From positions 1,577,001-1,641,000 of the forward strand of contig NZ_CP041091.1 in the NCBI RefSeq assembly GCF_006494815.1: 64,000 nucleotides of DNA, read 5' to 3'. The position numbers were made by a program, and so were the translations under genes. The stretch is from Nocardioides sambongensis. GTDB lineage: Bacteria; Actinomycetota; Actinomycetes; Propionibacteriales; Nocardioidaceae. The first letter of the stretch is position 1; each line of letters starts with the position of its first letter. The notes below the pieces were generated by a model that was not told the DNA's origin, made no database searches, and worked only from the letters and a program-made list of their open reading frames with translations. Positions 8,642 to 19,640 of the stretch are shown in pieces.

Positions 8642-9846
8642 TCACCGGCCGGCATCACCCGGGGCGGGGGTCACCCGGCCGCGCACCTCGCCGAGGTCGA
8701 GCAGACCACCGTCGGCCGCCGGCGCGGTGCCCGCGACGACCACCTCGTCACCGTCCTCGAGGAACCCTCGGGTGGCGCCGTCGGCGAGCCGCAGCGGGTG
8801 GGTGCCGTTCTCGGTGAGCTCGAGCAGGCAGCCGCTCTCGGCCCGGTCCGGACCGCTCACCGTGCCGCTTGCGTAGAGGTCGCCGGTGCGCAGCGCCGCG
8901 CCGTTCACGGTCAGGTGGGCGAGCTGCTGGGCCGCGGTCCAGTAGAGCGCGGCGGCCGGCGGCCGACTGATCACCCGGTCGTTGAGCCGGACCTCCAGGC
9001 GCAGGTCCAGGCCCCAGGGCCGCCCGTCCCCCGGGTGTCGTCGAGGTAGTCCGGCGGGATCGGGTCGCGCCGGGGCGGCGGGACCCGGGCGCCGTCCAGC
9101 AGCGCCAGCGGGACGATCCAGGGCGAGACCGAGGTGGCGAAGGACTTGCCCAGGAACGGGCCCAGCGGCACGTACTCCCATGCCTGGATGTCGCGGGCCG
9201 ACCAGTCGTTGACCAGGCACACGCCGAAGACATGGTCGGGCAGCGCCTCCATCGGCACCGGCATCCCGGGCGGCGAGGCGGCACCCACGACGAACCCCAC
9301 CTCGGCCTCCAGGTCGAGCCGGCGCGTCGGCGCGACCGAGATCCGGCCCTCGCCGTCCTGCTGCTGACCGCGCGGCCGCACCACCGGCGTGCCCGAGACC
9401 ACCACGCTCCCGGCCCGTCCGTGGTAGCCGATGGGGAGGTGCTTCCAGGCCGCCGGGAGCGCCGGCCCGTCCGGTCGGAAGAGGGCGCCCACCCGCGCCG
9501 CGTGGTGCTCGGAGGCGTAGAAGTCCACGTAGTCGGCGACGGAGAACCCGAGCACCGGGTCGACCCGGTCCATCGGCACCGGCTCGACGCTCCGCTCCCA
9601 GGAGAGCACCGCGTCGAGCACCTGGTCCCACACCGCCCGGCCGGCGGCCAGCAGCGGGTCCAGCCGCCCCACCCCCAGGTACGACGCGAGGCCGGGCGCG
9701 CGGGAGGCGGCCAGGGCGCCGAGGTCGAGCACACCTCCGCTGGTACGCCAGCCCAGTCGTCGTACGCGTGGCGCGTCGGGGGTGCGGAAGACCCCGAAGC
9801 CGACCGGACGCGGGGTGGCCGCGGCTTCCGGGGTCACCGCCGCCAT
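8642..9846 (-). CDS. fahA: Fumarylacetoacetase, frameshifted
   Basis: Last step of tyrosine/homogentisate breakdown, splitting fumarylacetoacetate to fumarate and acetoacetate. The N-terminal frame carries the family motifs SVADYVDFYASEHHA, PIGYHGRAGSVV, LEAEVGFVVG and VNDWSARDIQAWEY. At the C5 run 9028-9032 the frame changes; the rest (LRLEVRLNDRVISRPP to LDLGEVRGRV) continues in the next frame. One extra base in the run restores about 401 residues. The ATG overlaps the hmgA stop (ATGA), indicating an hmgA-fahA operon. Confidence 0.9.
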
Positions 9847-11050
9847 CACCGACGTCCGCCGGCCCAGGTCCAGGCGTAGGCCCCGTCGTCGCAGGCGCGA
9901 CCGCCCTCGCCGAGGTCCAGCGGCCGGAAGGTGTCCACCATGACCGCGAGCTCGTCGAACCGCTCGGCCCCAGGCTGGCCTCGATCGCCTCCGGCTGCGG
10001 ACCGTGCGCGTGACCGCCCGGGTGCAGCGTGATCGACCCGATCCCGATGCCGGAGCCCTTGCGCGCCTCGTAGTCCCCGGCGACGTAGAACATCACCTCG
10101 TCGGAGTCGACGTTCGAGTGGTAGTAGGGCACCGGGACGGCGAGCGGGTGGTAGTCGACCTTGCGGGGCACGAAGTTGCAGACCACGAAGTTGTGGCCCT
10201 CGAAGACCTGGTGCACCGGCGGAGGCTGGTGCACCCGGCCGGTGATCGGCTCGAAGTCCGCGACGTTGAAGACGTACGGGTAGAGGCACCCGTCCCATCC
10301 GACCACGTCGAACGGGTGCTCCGGCAGGACGTGCACCGTGCCGGCCAGCCCTCCGCTCGCGCCGGGACCGGAGCCGCGGTGCTTGACGTAGACCTCCACG
10401 TCGGCCCCCTCCACCTGGCGGGGCGGGGACGGCACCCGCAGGTCCCGCTCGCAGTACGGCGCGTGCTCGAGCAGCTGCCCGAACCGGGACAGGTAGCGGC
10501 GTGGCGGCGAGATGTGGCTGTTGCCCTCGATCGCGTAGAGGCGCAACGGCTCCCCCGCCACCACCCAGCGGTGCGTGGTGGCGCGCGGGATGATCGCGTA
10601 GTCACCCGGGCCGACCTCGAGATCCCCGAAGACCGTCTCCAGCCTCCCCTGCCCGGACTCGACGAAGGCGCACTCGTCACCGGTGGCGTTGCGGTAGTAG
10701 GGCGAGGTGCGCCCGGCGACCACATAGCTCAACCGCACGTCGCCGTTGCCGAGCAGCAGCCGGCGGCCGGTCACCGCGTCGACCCCGCCGGGATCGAGGT
10801 GGGCGAAGAGCTGGTGCGGCGCGAGGTGGCGCGGCAGCAGCGGGGAGTTCGGCACCGTGGCCTGGTCGGGCAGCTCCCATGCCCGCGCGTCGACCAGCGC
10901 GGACGGAACGCCCCGGTGGTAGAGCAACGAGGAGTCGGAGGAGAACCCCTCCTCGCCCATCAGCTCCTCGCGGTAGAGGCCGCCGTCGGGGCCCCGGTGC
11001 TGGGTGTGCCGCTTGGGGGGCACGTCTCCCATCCGCTGGTAGTGCGCCAT
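9846..11050 (-). CDS. hmgA: Homogentisate 1,2-dioxygenase, frameshifted
   Basis: Opens the homogentisate ring to maleylacetoacetate. N-terminal MAHYQRMGDVPPKRHTQ and the iron-site region (YYHSNVDSDEVMFYVAG, LHPGGHAHGPQPEA) are clear. At the C4 run 9968-9971 the frame breaks; the final 40 residues (AERFDELAVMVDTFRPLDL) lie in the neighbouring frame and one extra base joins them, giving about 401 residues. It precedes fahA with a 4-bp overlap and follows hpd on the same strand. Confidence 0.92.
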
Positions 11051-11133
11051 TCAGATCACCGCCGCTCGTGGAGGGCTGCGCGGCCCGTCACCGGCGCTCC
11101 TGGCACCGCGGGCCCCGCCTCCCGATCACCGTC

Positions 11134-12486
<1,353 letters not shown>

Positions 12487-12513
12487 CTACCGTTTGGCGA
12501 AGGAGATGCTCTC

Positions 12514-13008
12514 GTGGACCTCGACCAGCTCGACCTCGCACTGCTCACCGCGCTGCGGGACCATCCCCGTGCCGGCCCGCTCGAGCTCTCCCGGCTGACG
12601 AAGGTCGCCCGCGCCACCGTCCAGGCGCGGATCCAGCGCCTGGAGACGGCGGGCGTGGTCACCGGCTACGGCCCGGACATCGACCTGGAGGCCGCCGCCC
12701 ACCCGCTGGCCGCCTTCGTGACCCTGGAGATCGCGCAGGGGGCGCTGGAAGAGGTGGCCTCCGAGCTGACTGCGATCCCGACGATCCTGGAGGCCTACAT
12801 GACGACCGGTTCGGCCGACGTGCTGTGCAAGGTAGCGGCCGCCGACCACGCCGACCTGCAGGCCACGCTGCTGGAGCTGAACCACTCCGCCGCGGTGGTG
12901 CGCTCGACCAGCGTGGTGGTGCTGGGGACGGTGGTGCCGCCGCGGGTGCTGCCCGTGCTGGAGCGCGCCGCCGCGACCCGAGCCAGCCGCGCTCCGGCTC
13001 ATCGGTGA
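12514..13008 (+). CDS. Lrp/AsnC family transcriptional regulator
   Basis: A 164-residue regulator starting at GTG 12514, with AGGAG 9 nt upstream. An N-terminal winged HTH (about 1-55: LDQLDLALLTAL, SRLTKVARATVQARIQRLE) is followed by an Lrp-type alpha/beta ligand domain. It is divergent from hpd, a common arrangement for regulators of tyrosine catabolism, so control of hpd-hmgA-fahA is likely (inference). A possible -10 TATGCT lies at 12475-12480. Confidence 0.88.
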   Translation: MDLDQLDLALLTALRDHPRAGPLELSRLTKVARATVQARIQRLETAGVVTGYGPDIDLEAAAHPLAAFVTLEIAQGALEEVASELTAIPTILEAYMTTGSADVLCKVAAADHADLQATLLELNHSAAVVRSTSVVVLGTVVPPRVLPVLERAAATRASRAPAHR

Positions 13009-13023
13009 GCCCGCCGGACCGGC

Positions 13024-13989
13024 TCACTCGACGCGGCGGGCGGCTTCGCGCCACTCCCGCGGGGACATCCCGTAGGTGTCGCGGAACCGGTGGGTGAAGT
13101 GCGCGTGGCTGCGGAAGCCCCAGCGGCGGGCCACCGCACCGATGGTGCGGTGGCGCCCCGCGGGTCCACCCAGCTCGTGCCGCGCCGCCTCCAACCGTTC
13201 CGCGATGACCCACTGCTCCAGACGAAGGCCCGCCGCGGCGAAGACCGCGAAGAGGTGGCGCACGGAGACGCTGTGGACCGCCGCGATCCGGGCGATGTCC
13301 AGGTCGGGATCGCCGAGATGGGTGCGGACATAGGACTGCACCCGCAGCAGCAGGCTCTCCTCCAGTGCGTCGCCCGCGTCCCGGCAGCCGGCGGCCGAGG
13401 CGATCAGCGCCCGCGCCAGGGTGACGGTGGTCCTGCCCAGCAGCGCGGCCGCCGCGGGAGCGAGCTCGATCTCCTCGCCGTGGGCCGCCGCGTAGCGCTG
13501 GAGCTCACGCAGATGCTGGGCGAAGACACCCGCCACCGGCGAGGCCGACAGCCGGGGGCGGGCGCGTCGTATCGTGCCGGGGTCGAGACGCAGCTCGGCC
13601 AGCGCCACCTCGGCGCACCAGCCGTCGGTGCCTCCCGGGATCACCGTGCGGTACGCCCGGCTCAGGTCGATCAGGTCCACGGCGCCGGCCTGCTCGGCGA
13701 TCACCAGGTCGTCCTGCTCCCGGCACATGGCGGTGGTGAAGCCCAGTACCAGCGCGAGCACCGGCGCCTCGTCGGCGCGTGCCTGACGCTCGGTGCGCGC
13801 CGAGACCATCGGCGAGATCCGGGTGTGGAAGACACCGACCACCCCGAGCTCCCAGCGCTCCATGCGGAGCTGCGGCGGGGCCGCGCCCAGCGGCAGCGTG
13901 TGGCTGGCGTAGGCGGCGTCGGCCATGGCGCAGGACACGAAGTCGGCACGCTCAGCAGGCGCCACCGTGCCACTGTCCAGCACCAGCAT
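13024..13989 (-). CDS. AraC family transcriptional regulator
   Basis: A 321-residue protein with an N-terminal AraC_binding_2-like sensor domain and a C-terminal double HTH (about 218-318: DLDIARIAAVHSVSVRHL and ARRWGFRSHAHFTHRFRDTYGMSP). This resembles regulators of aromatic or alkane catabolism (AlkR/OruR type). It converges with the lrp gene, 15 bp apart. Its target is not evident; the hydrolase gene downstream on the same strand is one candidate. Confidence 0.9.
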   Translation of the reverse strand: MLVLDSGTVAPAERADFVSCAMADAAYASHTLPLGAAPPQLRMERWELGVVGVFHTRISPMVSARTERQARADEAPVLALVLGFTTAMCREQDDLVIAEQAGAVDLIDLSRAYRTVIPGGTDGWCAEVALAELRLDPGTIRRARPRLSASPVAGVFAQHLRELQRYAAAHGEEIELAPAAAALLGRTTVTLARALIASAAGCRDAGDALEESLLLRVQSYVRTHLGDPDLDIARIAAVHSVSVRHLFAVFAAAGLRLEQWVIAERLEAARHELGGPAGRHRTIGAVARRWGFRSHAHFTHRFRDTYGMSPREWREAARRVE

Positions 13990-14097
13990 CGCCCGACCTC
14001 CCGTGCGCCGTGGTCAGAGTCTGCGGACGGCGGCGGGCGGAAGGCAATACCCCGGGTAGGGGAAGCGCTCGGGTCGGGTGGCGGGTCGGGTATCAGG

Positions 14098-14930
14098 TCA
14101 GGCGTTGGTCAGCCAGGGGCGAGCGGGCTGGGCGTGGTCGAGGGCCCAGTGCAGGGCGTGGTCGGCGACCTCCTGCCAGCCGGGAGCACCGCACGTCCAG
14201 TGATCGCGCTCCTCGAACTCGTGGTAGTCGGTCACTGCCGGCGAGTGCCGGTAGTGCTTGGCGTTCGAACGGTTCACCGAGGGCGGCATGATGTGGTCCT
14301 TCCCGCCCGCGATGAAGAGCAGCGGAGCCCGGTCCGCCTTGAAGTCGACCCAGGTGTCCTGGTGCCCGGGCTTGAAGTTGGCGAAGAGGCCGTGCTCCCA
14401 GACCCAGTTGCCAGGGGCGCCGATCGCATAGCGCTCCCAGATCCGTTGCGACTCCTCCGCGGTCAACGTGTTGGTGAAGGCGTAGTGGAACTCCTCCGGG
14501 GTGAAGCTGACGGCCCGACGGCGGTTCGCCGGATTCTTCAGCGCCGGGAAGAGGGATCGTGCCTGGGAGACCGGGTTCACCCGGACACCCTCGGTGGGCG
14601 CCGAGTCGATCACCACACCCGCCGATCCGAGACCACGGGCGAGCAGCAGCTGGGTCAGCGTGCCGCCGAACGAGTGACCGATGATCACCGGCGGCGTGGC
14701 GACCGACTCCACCACCGACGCCAGGTGATCGACCGTGGCGTTGACGGTGAGGTCCGCGATGACCTGCGGATCCTCGCGAAGCGCCTCGACCTCGACCTCG
14801 AATCCCGGGTACGCCGGGGTCAGCACCCGCAGCCCCTTCGCCTCCAGGTGGGGCACCCACTCCTCCCAGCTCCGGGGGTCATCCACAGGCCGTGGACGAG
14901 GACGACGGTGTCGGGGGTGGCAGCGTTCAC
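14098..14930 (-). CDS. Alpha/beta hydrolase, frameshifted
   Basis: About 277 residues. The N-terminal piece VNAATPDTVVLVHGLWMTP (GTG at 14930, GAGAGGA upstream) supplies the oxyanion HG motif. The body lies in another frame, with the nucleophile elbow GHSFGG, acid region GGKDH and a terminal His in EERDHW. The two join if one base is added to the G5 run at 14874-14878. Substrate unknown. About 255 bp upstream, to 15185, shows no further gene. Confidence 0.78.
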
Positions 14931-15185
14931 GGCTGGGTCCTCTCGGTCGGTTCGGCGACGGAGCTCGACGGGTCTGGCGCCACGCTGCCAGCCTCCGGCG
15001 GGTCCGGCTTGCGTCACGCTGCACGGTGTTTGCCCGACCGTGCAGTCGTCGGGCCCACTCCCACTGCGAGGGACGTCCGGCCGCCGTCGTACCACCGGCG
15101 TTGTCAGGTTCCACGCCCTGCAGCTCACCGTCGCTAACCGGGCGGCTCGATCAGCACCTGCTCCACGATCCGCGCTGACCGGCGC

Positions 15186-16550
15186 TCAGTGGCCGGGACC
15201 GGTGACCACCTGCTGCCGCTCCCGTGGATGTGCGCCGCCCTTGGCCTCCAAGGTGCGGCAGGCGCCGTCGATGTCGGCGGCGAGGGTCTCCACGTGTTCC
15301 AGGGTCATCGTCCGCTTCACCAGGGCGCGCATGATCTTCACGTCCTGGGCGTCCGGCGGCAGCGTGTACGCGGGGACCATCCAGCCGCGCTCGGCCGAGA
15401 GCTGCCAGGCGATGTCGAACTCGTCGTAGTCCTGCTCCTCGCGCAGCTTGAAGGCGACCAGGGGCAGTTGCTCATCGTGCCGGCCGATGATCTCGAAACG
15501 ACCCAACGCCTCGATCCTGTCGGCCAGCGCCTCGGCATTGGACTGCATGTTGCGCATGACGAACTCGTATCCGGCGCGCCCGTAGCGGATCAGGGTGAAG
15601 TACTGCGCGACGACCATCGCCGATCCGGTGGAGAAGTTCAGGGTGAAGGTCCGGTCGGTCTTGCCGAGGTAGTTCTCCTCGAACACCAGGTCGTCCGCGA
15701 GATCGGCTGTCTCGCGGAAGACCAGCCAGCCGATGCCGGGATAGACCATGCCGAACTTATGGCCGGAGACGTTGATCGAGCGCACCTGCTCGAGCCGGAA
15801 GTCCCACGCCGTGTCGGGGTAGAGGAAGGGCCACACGAAGCCGCCGCTGGCGGCATCGATGTGGAGCGGTACGTCGAGCCCGCGCTCGGCCTTGAGGCGC
15901 ACCAGCAGGTCGTTGATCCCGCCGATGTCGTCGCGGTGACCGGTGAACGTCGTGCCGAGGACGGCGGCCACGCCGATGGTGTTCTCGTCGATGTGCGGCT
16001 CGACGTCCTCGGGGCCGATCGTGTACTTCTCCGGTCGCAGCGGCACCGTCCGCGGCTCCACGTCGAAGTATCGGCAGAACTTGTCCCAGACCACGTGCAC
16101 GTCGCCACCGAAGATCAGGTTGGGTCGGTCGGCGGGCAGCCCGGCCGCCTTCCGGCGCTCCCGCCACTTCCACTTCAGCGAGAGCGCGCCCAACATGATC
16201 GCCTCCGAGGACCCCTGGGTGCGGGCGCCGGTGGTCTCGCCGGGAGCGTGGAAGAGATCGGCCAGCATCCGGATGCAGCGCTGCTCGATCTCGGCGGTGC
16301 GCGGATACTCCGCATGGTCGATGAAGTTGCGGTGCAGGTTCTCGCTGATCAGCGTCTGCGCCTCGGGCTCCATCCACGTCGTCACGAACGTCGCGAGGTT
16401 GCGCGCCGGGTCGCCCTCCAGAGCGAGGTCGGACTCGATGAGGTACCGCGCGGCGTACGCCGGCATGCCCTCGACAGGGAAGGCGGCGCTGGGCACCTCG
16501 CGGGCGCTGAACCCGGTGCCGTAGAGGTCGTGCGGCTGCTGTGCGTTCAT
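15186..16550 (-). CDS. gadB: Glutamate decarboxylase
   Basis: A 454-residue PLP-dependent decarboxylase making GABA from glutamate. The PLP lysine is in INVSGHKFGMVYPG; HIDAASGGFVWPF and TQGSSEAIMLG are further GAD blocks. The ATG at 16550 has AGGAG upstream and overlaps the stop of the preceding membrane-protein gene by 4 bp. No GABA/glutamate antiporter is nearby, so the usual acid-resistance pair is absent here. Confidence 0.95.
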   Translation of the reverse strand: MNAQQPHDLYGTGFSAREVPSAAFPVEGMPAYAARYLIESDLALEGDPARNLATFVTTWMEPEAQTLISENLHRNFIDHAEYPRTAEIEQRCIRMLADLFHAPGETTGARTQGSSEAIMLGALSLKWKWRERRKAAGLPADRPNLIFGGDVHVVWDKFCRYFDVEPRTVPLRPEKYTIGPEDVEPHIDENTIGVAAVLGTTFTGHRDDIGGINDLLVRLKAERGLDVPLHIDAASGGFVWPFLYPDTAWDFRLEQVRSINVSGHKFGMVYPGIGWLVFRETADLADDLVFEENYLGKTDRTFTLNFSTGSAMVVAQYFTLIRYGRAGYEFVMRNMQSNAEALADRIEALGRFEIIGRHDEQLPLVAFKLREEQDYDEFDIAWQLSAERGWMVPAYTLPPDAQDVKIMRALVKRTMTLEHVETLAADIDGACRTLEAKGGAHPRERQQVVTGPGH

Positions 16551-17293
16551 GGTGCTCCTTCTCCGAATGCCTGGTGACGGGAAACCGTCGACTCTTCCGA
16601 TGGTGGTTGTTCGGGTCGCGCCGGCAGCAGGTCCTGTCGCCACGCCGGGAGGAGGAGCATGGCTCCGGCGAAGAAGCAGAGTGCGCCGACGAGCGTGCCG
16701 CCGTTGGCAACGACCGCGTCGGTCAGGCTGCCCGAGGGCAACACGTAGGCGCCGAGCGCGGAGGCCATGAACGCCACGGACCCGGCCATGTTCAGCCAGG
16801 CCGCCCACCACGCCCAGGAGCGGGGGCGCAGGGACAGCAGTCGGCCCACGGCGAGGAGGCCGAAGGTGCTGGCCACGAGGAACAGCACAGACCCGTAGAG
16901 GTCGGGGCGCCACACGATGCGGTCCTGCTGCTGCTCGGTGAGGTCTCCGATCAGCGCAGCGAAGGTGCTCACGTTGAACAGCAGCGTGCCGGGGAACTGG
17001 CTCGCGGCCGCCGACCATGCCGGGTCGTGCCACCCCCACCGCCACTGCGGCACACCGAGACGGTCGTGCTGGGTGGCTGCGCTCACCTGCGTCAGTCGCG
17101 GGTCCTGCGCCTGGACCAGCTGCACGAACGCCGCTGCGGTGAACCAGATCGATCCCACGGCGTAGGTCGCGGCCACGGCCCGCGGCCCGACGGCGTCCAG
17201 GTAGGCCGGCACCGACCCGACGACGAACAGAAGAGAGCCGATCGCGAAGAGCGCGCTGATCCATCGGGTGACGGTCACAGGCGCGAGCCGCAT
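16547..17293 (-). CDS. Membrane protein, YrhK-like, coupled to gadB
   Basis: A 248-residue multi-pass membrane protein, ATG at 17293 with GGGAGG upstream. Hydrophobic segments include SALFAIGSLLFVVGSVPAYL, GSVLFLVASTFGLLAVG and GALCFFAGAMLLLPAW. The repeated pattern of GS, LF and VGS residues resembles YrhK-domain proteins of unknown function, a tentative assignment. The stop overlaps the gadB start, so it is probably co-translated with glutamate decarboxylase. Confidence 0.65.
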   Translation of the reverse strand: MRLAPVTVTRWISALFAIGSLLFVVGSVPAYLDAVGPRAVAATYAVGSIWFTAAAFVQLVQAQDPRLTQVSAATQHDRLGVPQWRWGWHDPAWSAAASQFPGTLLFNVSTFAALIGDLTEQQQDRIVWRPDLYGSVLFLVASTFGLLAVGRLLSLRPRSWAWWAAWLNMAGSVAFMASALGAYVLPSGSLTDAVVANGGTLVGALCFFAGAMLLLPAWRQDLLPARPEQPPSEESTVSRHQAFGEGAP

Positions 17294-17568
17294 TGCGTAC
17301 CTCCCGGGACGCGGACCCTTCACCACACCACAGGCGGTGCGCGGCGCGCCAGAGTCGGCGCGGAACGGGTGACGCCCGCTTCCGCAGGGTGGCCGAGCTG
17401 GGCAGATGATCCGACTCCGACCATCGGGACGACGCCCACCCGACCAGGGTGGACGGTTGGCGGCAGGATCTCGCCAACGTCTCGTCACGAGGCAAGCGCC
17501 GCCCGGCCCCGGTCGAGCATGGCGTGGGCAGACGGAGGGGGCGCCTCAGCGGCCGAGCGCCGCGGCCA

Positions 17569-18690
17569 TCAGAGGACCACCACCGAGCGGAGCACGTCGC
17601 CGTGGTGCATCTTCTCGAACGCAGCCTCGATGTCACCGATCCCGATCTCCTCGGTCACGAACGCATCCAGATCCAACCGACCCTGACGATAGAGATCCAC
17701 CAGCATCGGGAAGTCACGAGAGGGCAGGCAGTCGCCGTACCAACTCGACTTCAACGCCCCACCACGACCGAAGACATCGATCAACGGCAGCTCCGGCACC
17801 TTCATCTCCGGAGTCGGCACACCGACCAGCACCACCGTCCCGGCCAGGTCACGGGCGTAGAAGGCCTGCTTCCACGTCTCCGGACGCCCCACCGCCTCGA
17901 CCACCACGTCCGCACCCTCGGCACCCTCATAGGTCTCAGCACAGATCCGCTTGATCTCCTCGACCGGATCCAGACCGGACCCGGCAGAGGAATCCACCGT
18001 GTGCGTGGCACCCATCCGCTTCGCGGCCGCGAGCTTGTTGGCGTCGATGTCCACGGCAATGATCGGCGAAGCACCCGCCAACGCCGACCCCGCGATCGCG
18101 GCCACACCCACACCGCCACAACCGATCACGGCCACCGACCTACCCCGAGTGACCCCACCGGTGTTGATCGCCGCACCGATCCCGGCCATCACACCACAAC
18201 CGAGCAGACCGACCGCGGCCGCACGCGCCTGCGGGTCGACCTTGGTGCACTGCCCCGCAGCGACCAGCGTCTTCTCCGCGAACGCACCGATCCCCAACGC
18301 CGGCGACAACTCGGTCCCGGCATCGGGCCCCTCGGCCAACGTCATCTTCTGGGTCGCGTTGTGCGTGGCGAAGCAGTACTTCGGCTCCCCCCGCTTACAC
18401 GCCCGGCACTCACCACACACCGCACGCCAGTTCAACACCACGAAATCGCCCGGCGCCACATCGGTGACCCCCTCACCCACCGCCTCGACCACGCCCGCGG
18501 CCTCATGACCCAACAGGAACGGGAACTCGTCGTTGATCCCACCCTCGCGATAATGCAGATCGGTGTGGCACACCCCGCACGCCTGGACCTTCACCACCGC
18601 CTCCCCCGGCCCCGGGTCCGGGACATTGATCGTGGTGAGTTCGACCGGTGCGCCCTTGGCGCGGGCCACAACGGCCCTGACCTGCTGCAT
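17569..18690 (-). CDS. S-(hydroxymethyl)mycothiol dehydrogenase
   Basis: A 373-residue zinc-dependent class III-type alcohol dehydrogenase. It oxidises the formaldehyde adduct of mycothiol. Catalytic-zinc motifs CGVCHTDLH and GHEAAG, structural-zinc cysteines [15 protein letters not shown] and the NAD motif GCGGVG are present; the overall pattern matches actinobacterial MscR. The ATG at 18690 has AGGAGG upstream. Divergent from iclR and next to a P450/reductase operon, it may remove formaldehyde from O-demethylation. Confidence 0.88.
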   Translation of the reverse strand: MQQVRAVVARAKGAPVELTTINVPDPGPGEAVVKVQACGVCHTDLHYREGGINDEFPFLLGHEAAGVVEAVGEGVTDVAPGDFVVLNWRAVCGECRACKRGEPKYCFATHNATQKMTLAEGPDAGTELSPALGIGAFAEKTLVAAGQCTKVDPQARAAAVGLLGCGVMAGIGAAINTGGVTRGRSVAVIGCGGVGVAAIAGSALAGASPIIAVDIDANKLAAAKRMGATHTVDSSAGSGLDPVEEIKRICAETYEGAEGADVVVEAVGRPETWKQAFYARDLAGTVVLVGVPTPEMKVPELPLIDVFGRGGALKSSWYGDCLPSRDFPMLVDLYRQGRLDLDAFVTEEIGIGDIEAAFEKMHHGDVLRSVVVL

Positions 18691-18791
18691 GGTTCCTCCT
18701 CGTCGACGGGTGCCGCCCCCTTCGGGGCCGACCTGGCTGTGGCGCCGGTCACGCACCTTCGCGCACAGGCGCAGGCAGGGACACCTCAGAA

Positions 18792-18802
18792 CCATTCAAT
18801 GG
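18792..18802. promoter_or_regulatory. Putative IclR operator, site 1 (CCATTNAATGG)
   Basis: CCATTCAATGG, an 11-bp palindrome with one central base, lies between the divergent mscR and iclR genes, about 40 bp before the iclR ATG. The same sequence, with one flanking G/C also shared, recurs before the reductase gene. Two copies flanking iclR suggest autoregulation plus operon control. Confidence 0.6.
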
Positions 18803-18842
18803 GCCACGCTCGGACGACAGGGCGAATGCCAGACTGTCGCCC

Positions 18843-19601
18843 ATGGCCAGGTCACCGTCAGGGGAGTCGCTGATCGAGCGGGTGGTGCGCATCCTGGAGG
18901 CATTCGACCCCGACACGCCGAGCCTCACGGTGGGAGAACTGGCCGCCCGGGCCGGTCTCCCCGGCTCCACGACCTCCCGCCTCGTCGACCAGCTCGTCTC
19001 CCACGGACTCCTGCGTCGTGACCCCTCCGGCGGCGTCCGCATCGGTGTCCGCCTCTGGGAGCTCGGGGCACGCGCGTCGCCGACCTTGGCCCTGCGCGAG
19101 GTCGCGATGCCGTTCATGGAGGACCTGCAACACATCGTGGGCCACCACACCCAGCTCGGCGTCCGCGAGGGGACCGAAGTCCTGTTCATCGAACGCCTCT
19201 CGACCCGCCACGCTGTCATCAACGTCACCAAGGTGGCCGGACGCCTCCCCTTGCACGCCTCGTCGGCGGGCCAGGTGCTGCTCGCCCATGCGCCGGCGTC
19301 CGTACGCGAGTCGGTGCTCGCCGGTCCGTTGCGGAGCTATACCGACACCACCATCACGGACGCCGGCACCCTCCGGAAGGTGTTGGCCGAGATCCGCCGC
19401 CAGGACTTCGCACTCTGTCCGGGAGCCATCGACCCCAGCGCGACCGGAATCGCCGTACCGGTCCGGGATCCGCGCGGCCGCGTCATCGCCTCGCTCGCAC
19501 TCGTGGTGCCGAACGACGGCAACGCACACGCCCACGTTCCGGTCCTGCGCACCGCTGCACGAGGACTCGAGCGCACGCTGCACCGCCCCCGCCCGGTGTG
19601 A
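18843..19601 (+). CDS. IclR family transcriptional regulator
   Basis: A 252-residue regulator with an N-terminal winged HTH (about 10-70: LIERVVRILEAF, ELAARAGLPGSTTSRLVDQL) and a C-terminal effector domain (LPLHASSAGQVLLA, ATGIAVPVRDPRG). The family commonly senses aromatic acids in catabolic operons. It lies between mscR and the reductase-P450-ABC operon, with a matching palindrome on each side. Confidence 0.92.
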   Translation: MARSPSGESLIERVVRILEAFDPDTPSLTVGELAARAGLPGSTTSRLVDQLVSHGLLRRDPSGGVRIGVRLWELGARASPTLALREVAMPFMEDLQHIVGHHTQLGVREGTEVLFIERLSTRHAVINVTKVAGRLPLHASSAGQVLLAHAPASVRESVLAGPLRSYTDTTITDAGTLRKVLAEIRRQDFALCPGAIDPSATGIAVPVRDPRGRVIASLALVVPNDGNAHAHVPVLRTAARGLERTLHRPRPV

Positions 19602-19619
19602 CCGCCGCAACATTCTCGC

Positions 19620-19630
19620 CCATTGAATGG
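19620..19630. promoter_or_regulatory. Putative IclR operator, site 2 (CCATTNAATGG)
   Basis: CCATTGAATGG sits 11-21 bp before the GTG at 19641 and overlaps its possible ribosome binding site GGAG. It is the reverse complement of site 1. Binding here would be positioned to repress the reductase operon. Confidence 0.6.
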
Positions 19631-19640
19631 AGCAGGCGTC

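Noticed and set aside
9968..9971. Programmed frameshifting in hmgA and the other broken genes
   Set aside because: No slippery heptamer with a conserved downstream structure is evident and all twelve sites need the same kind of correction; assembly error is simpler.
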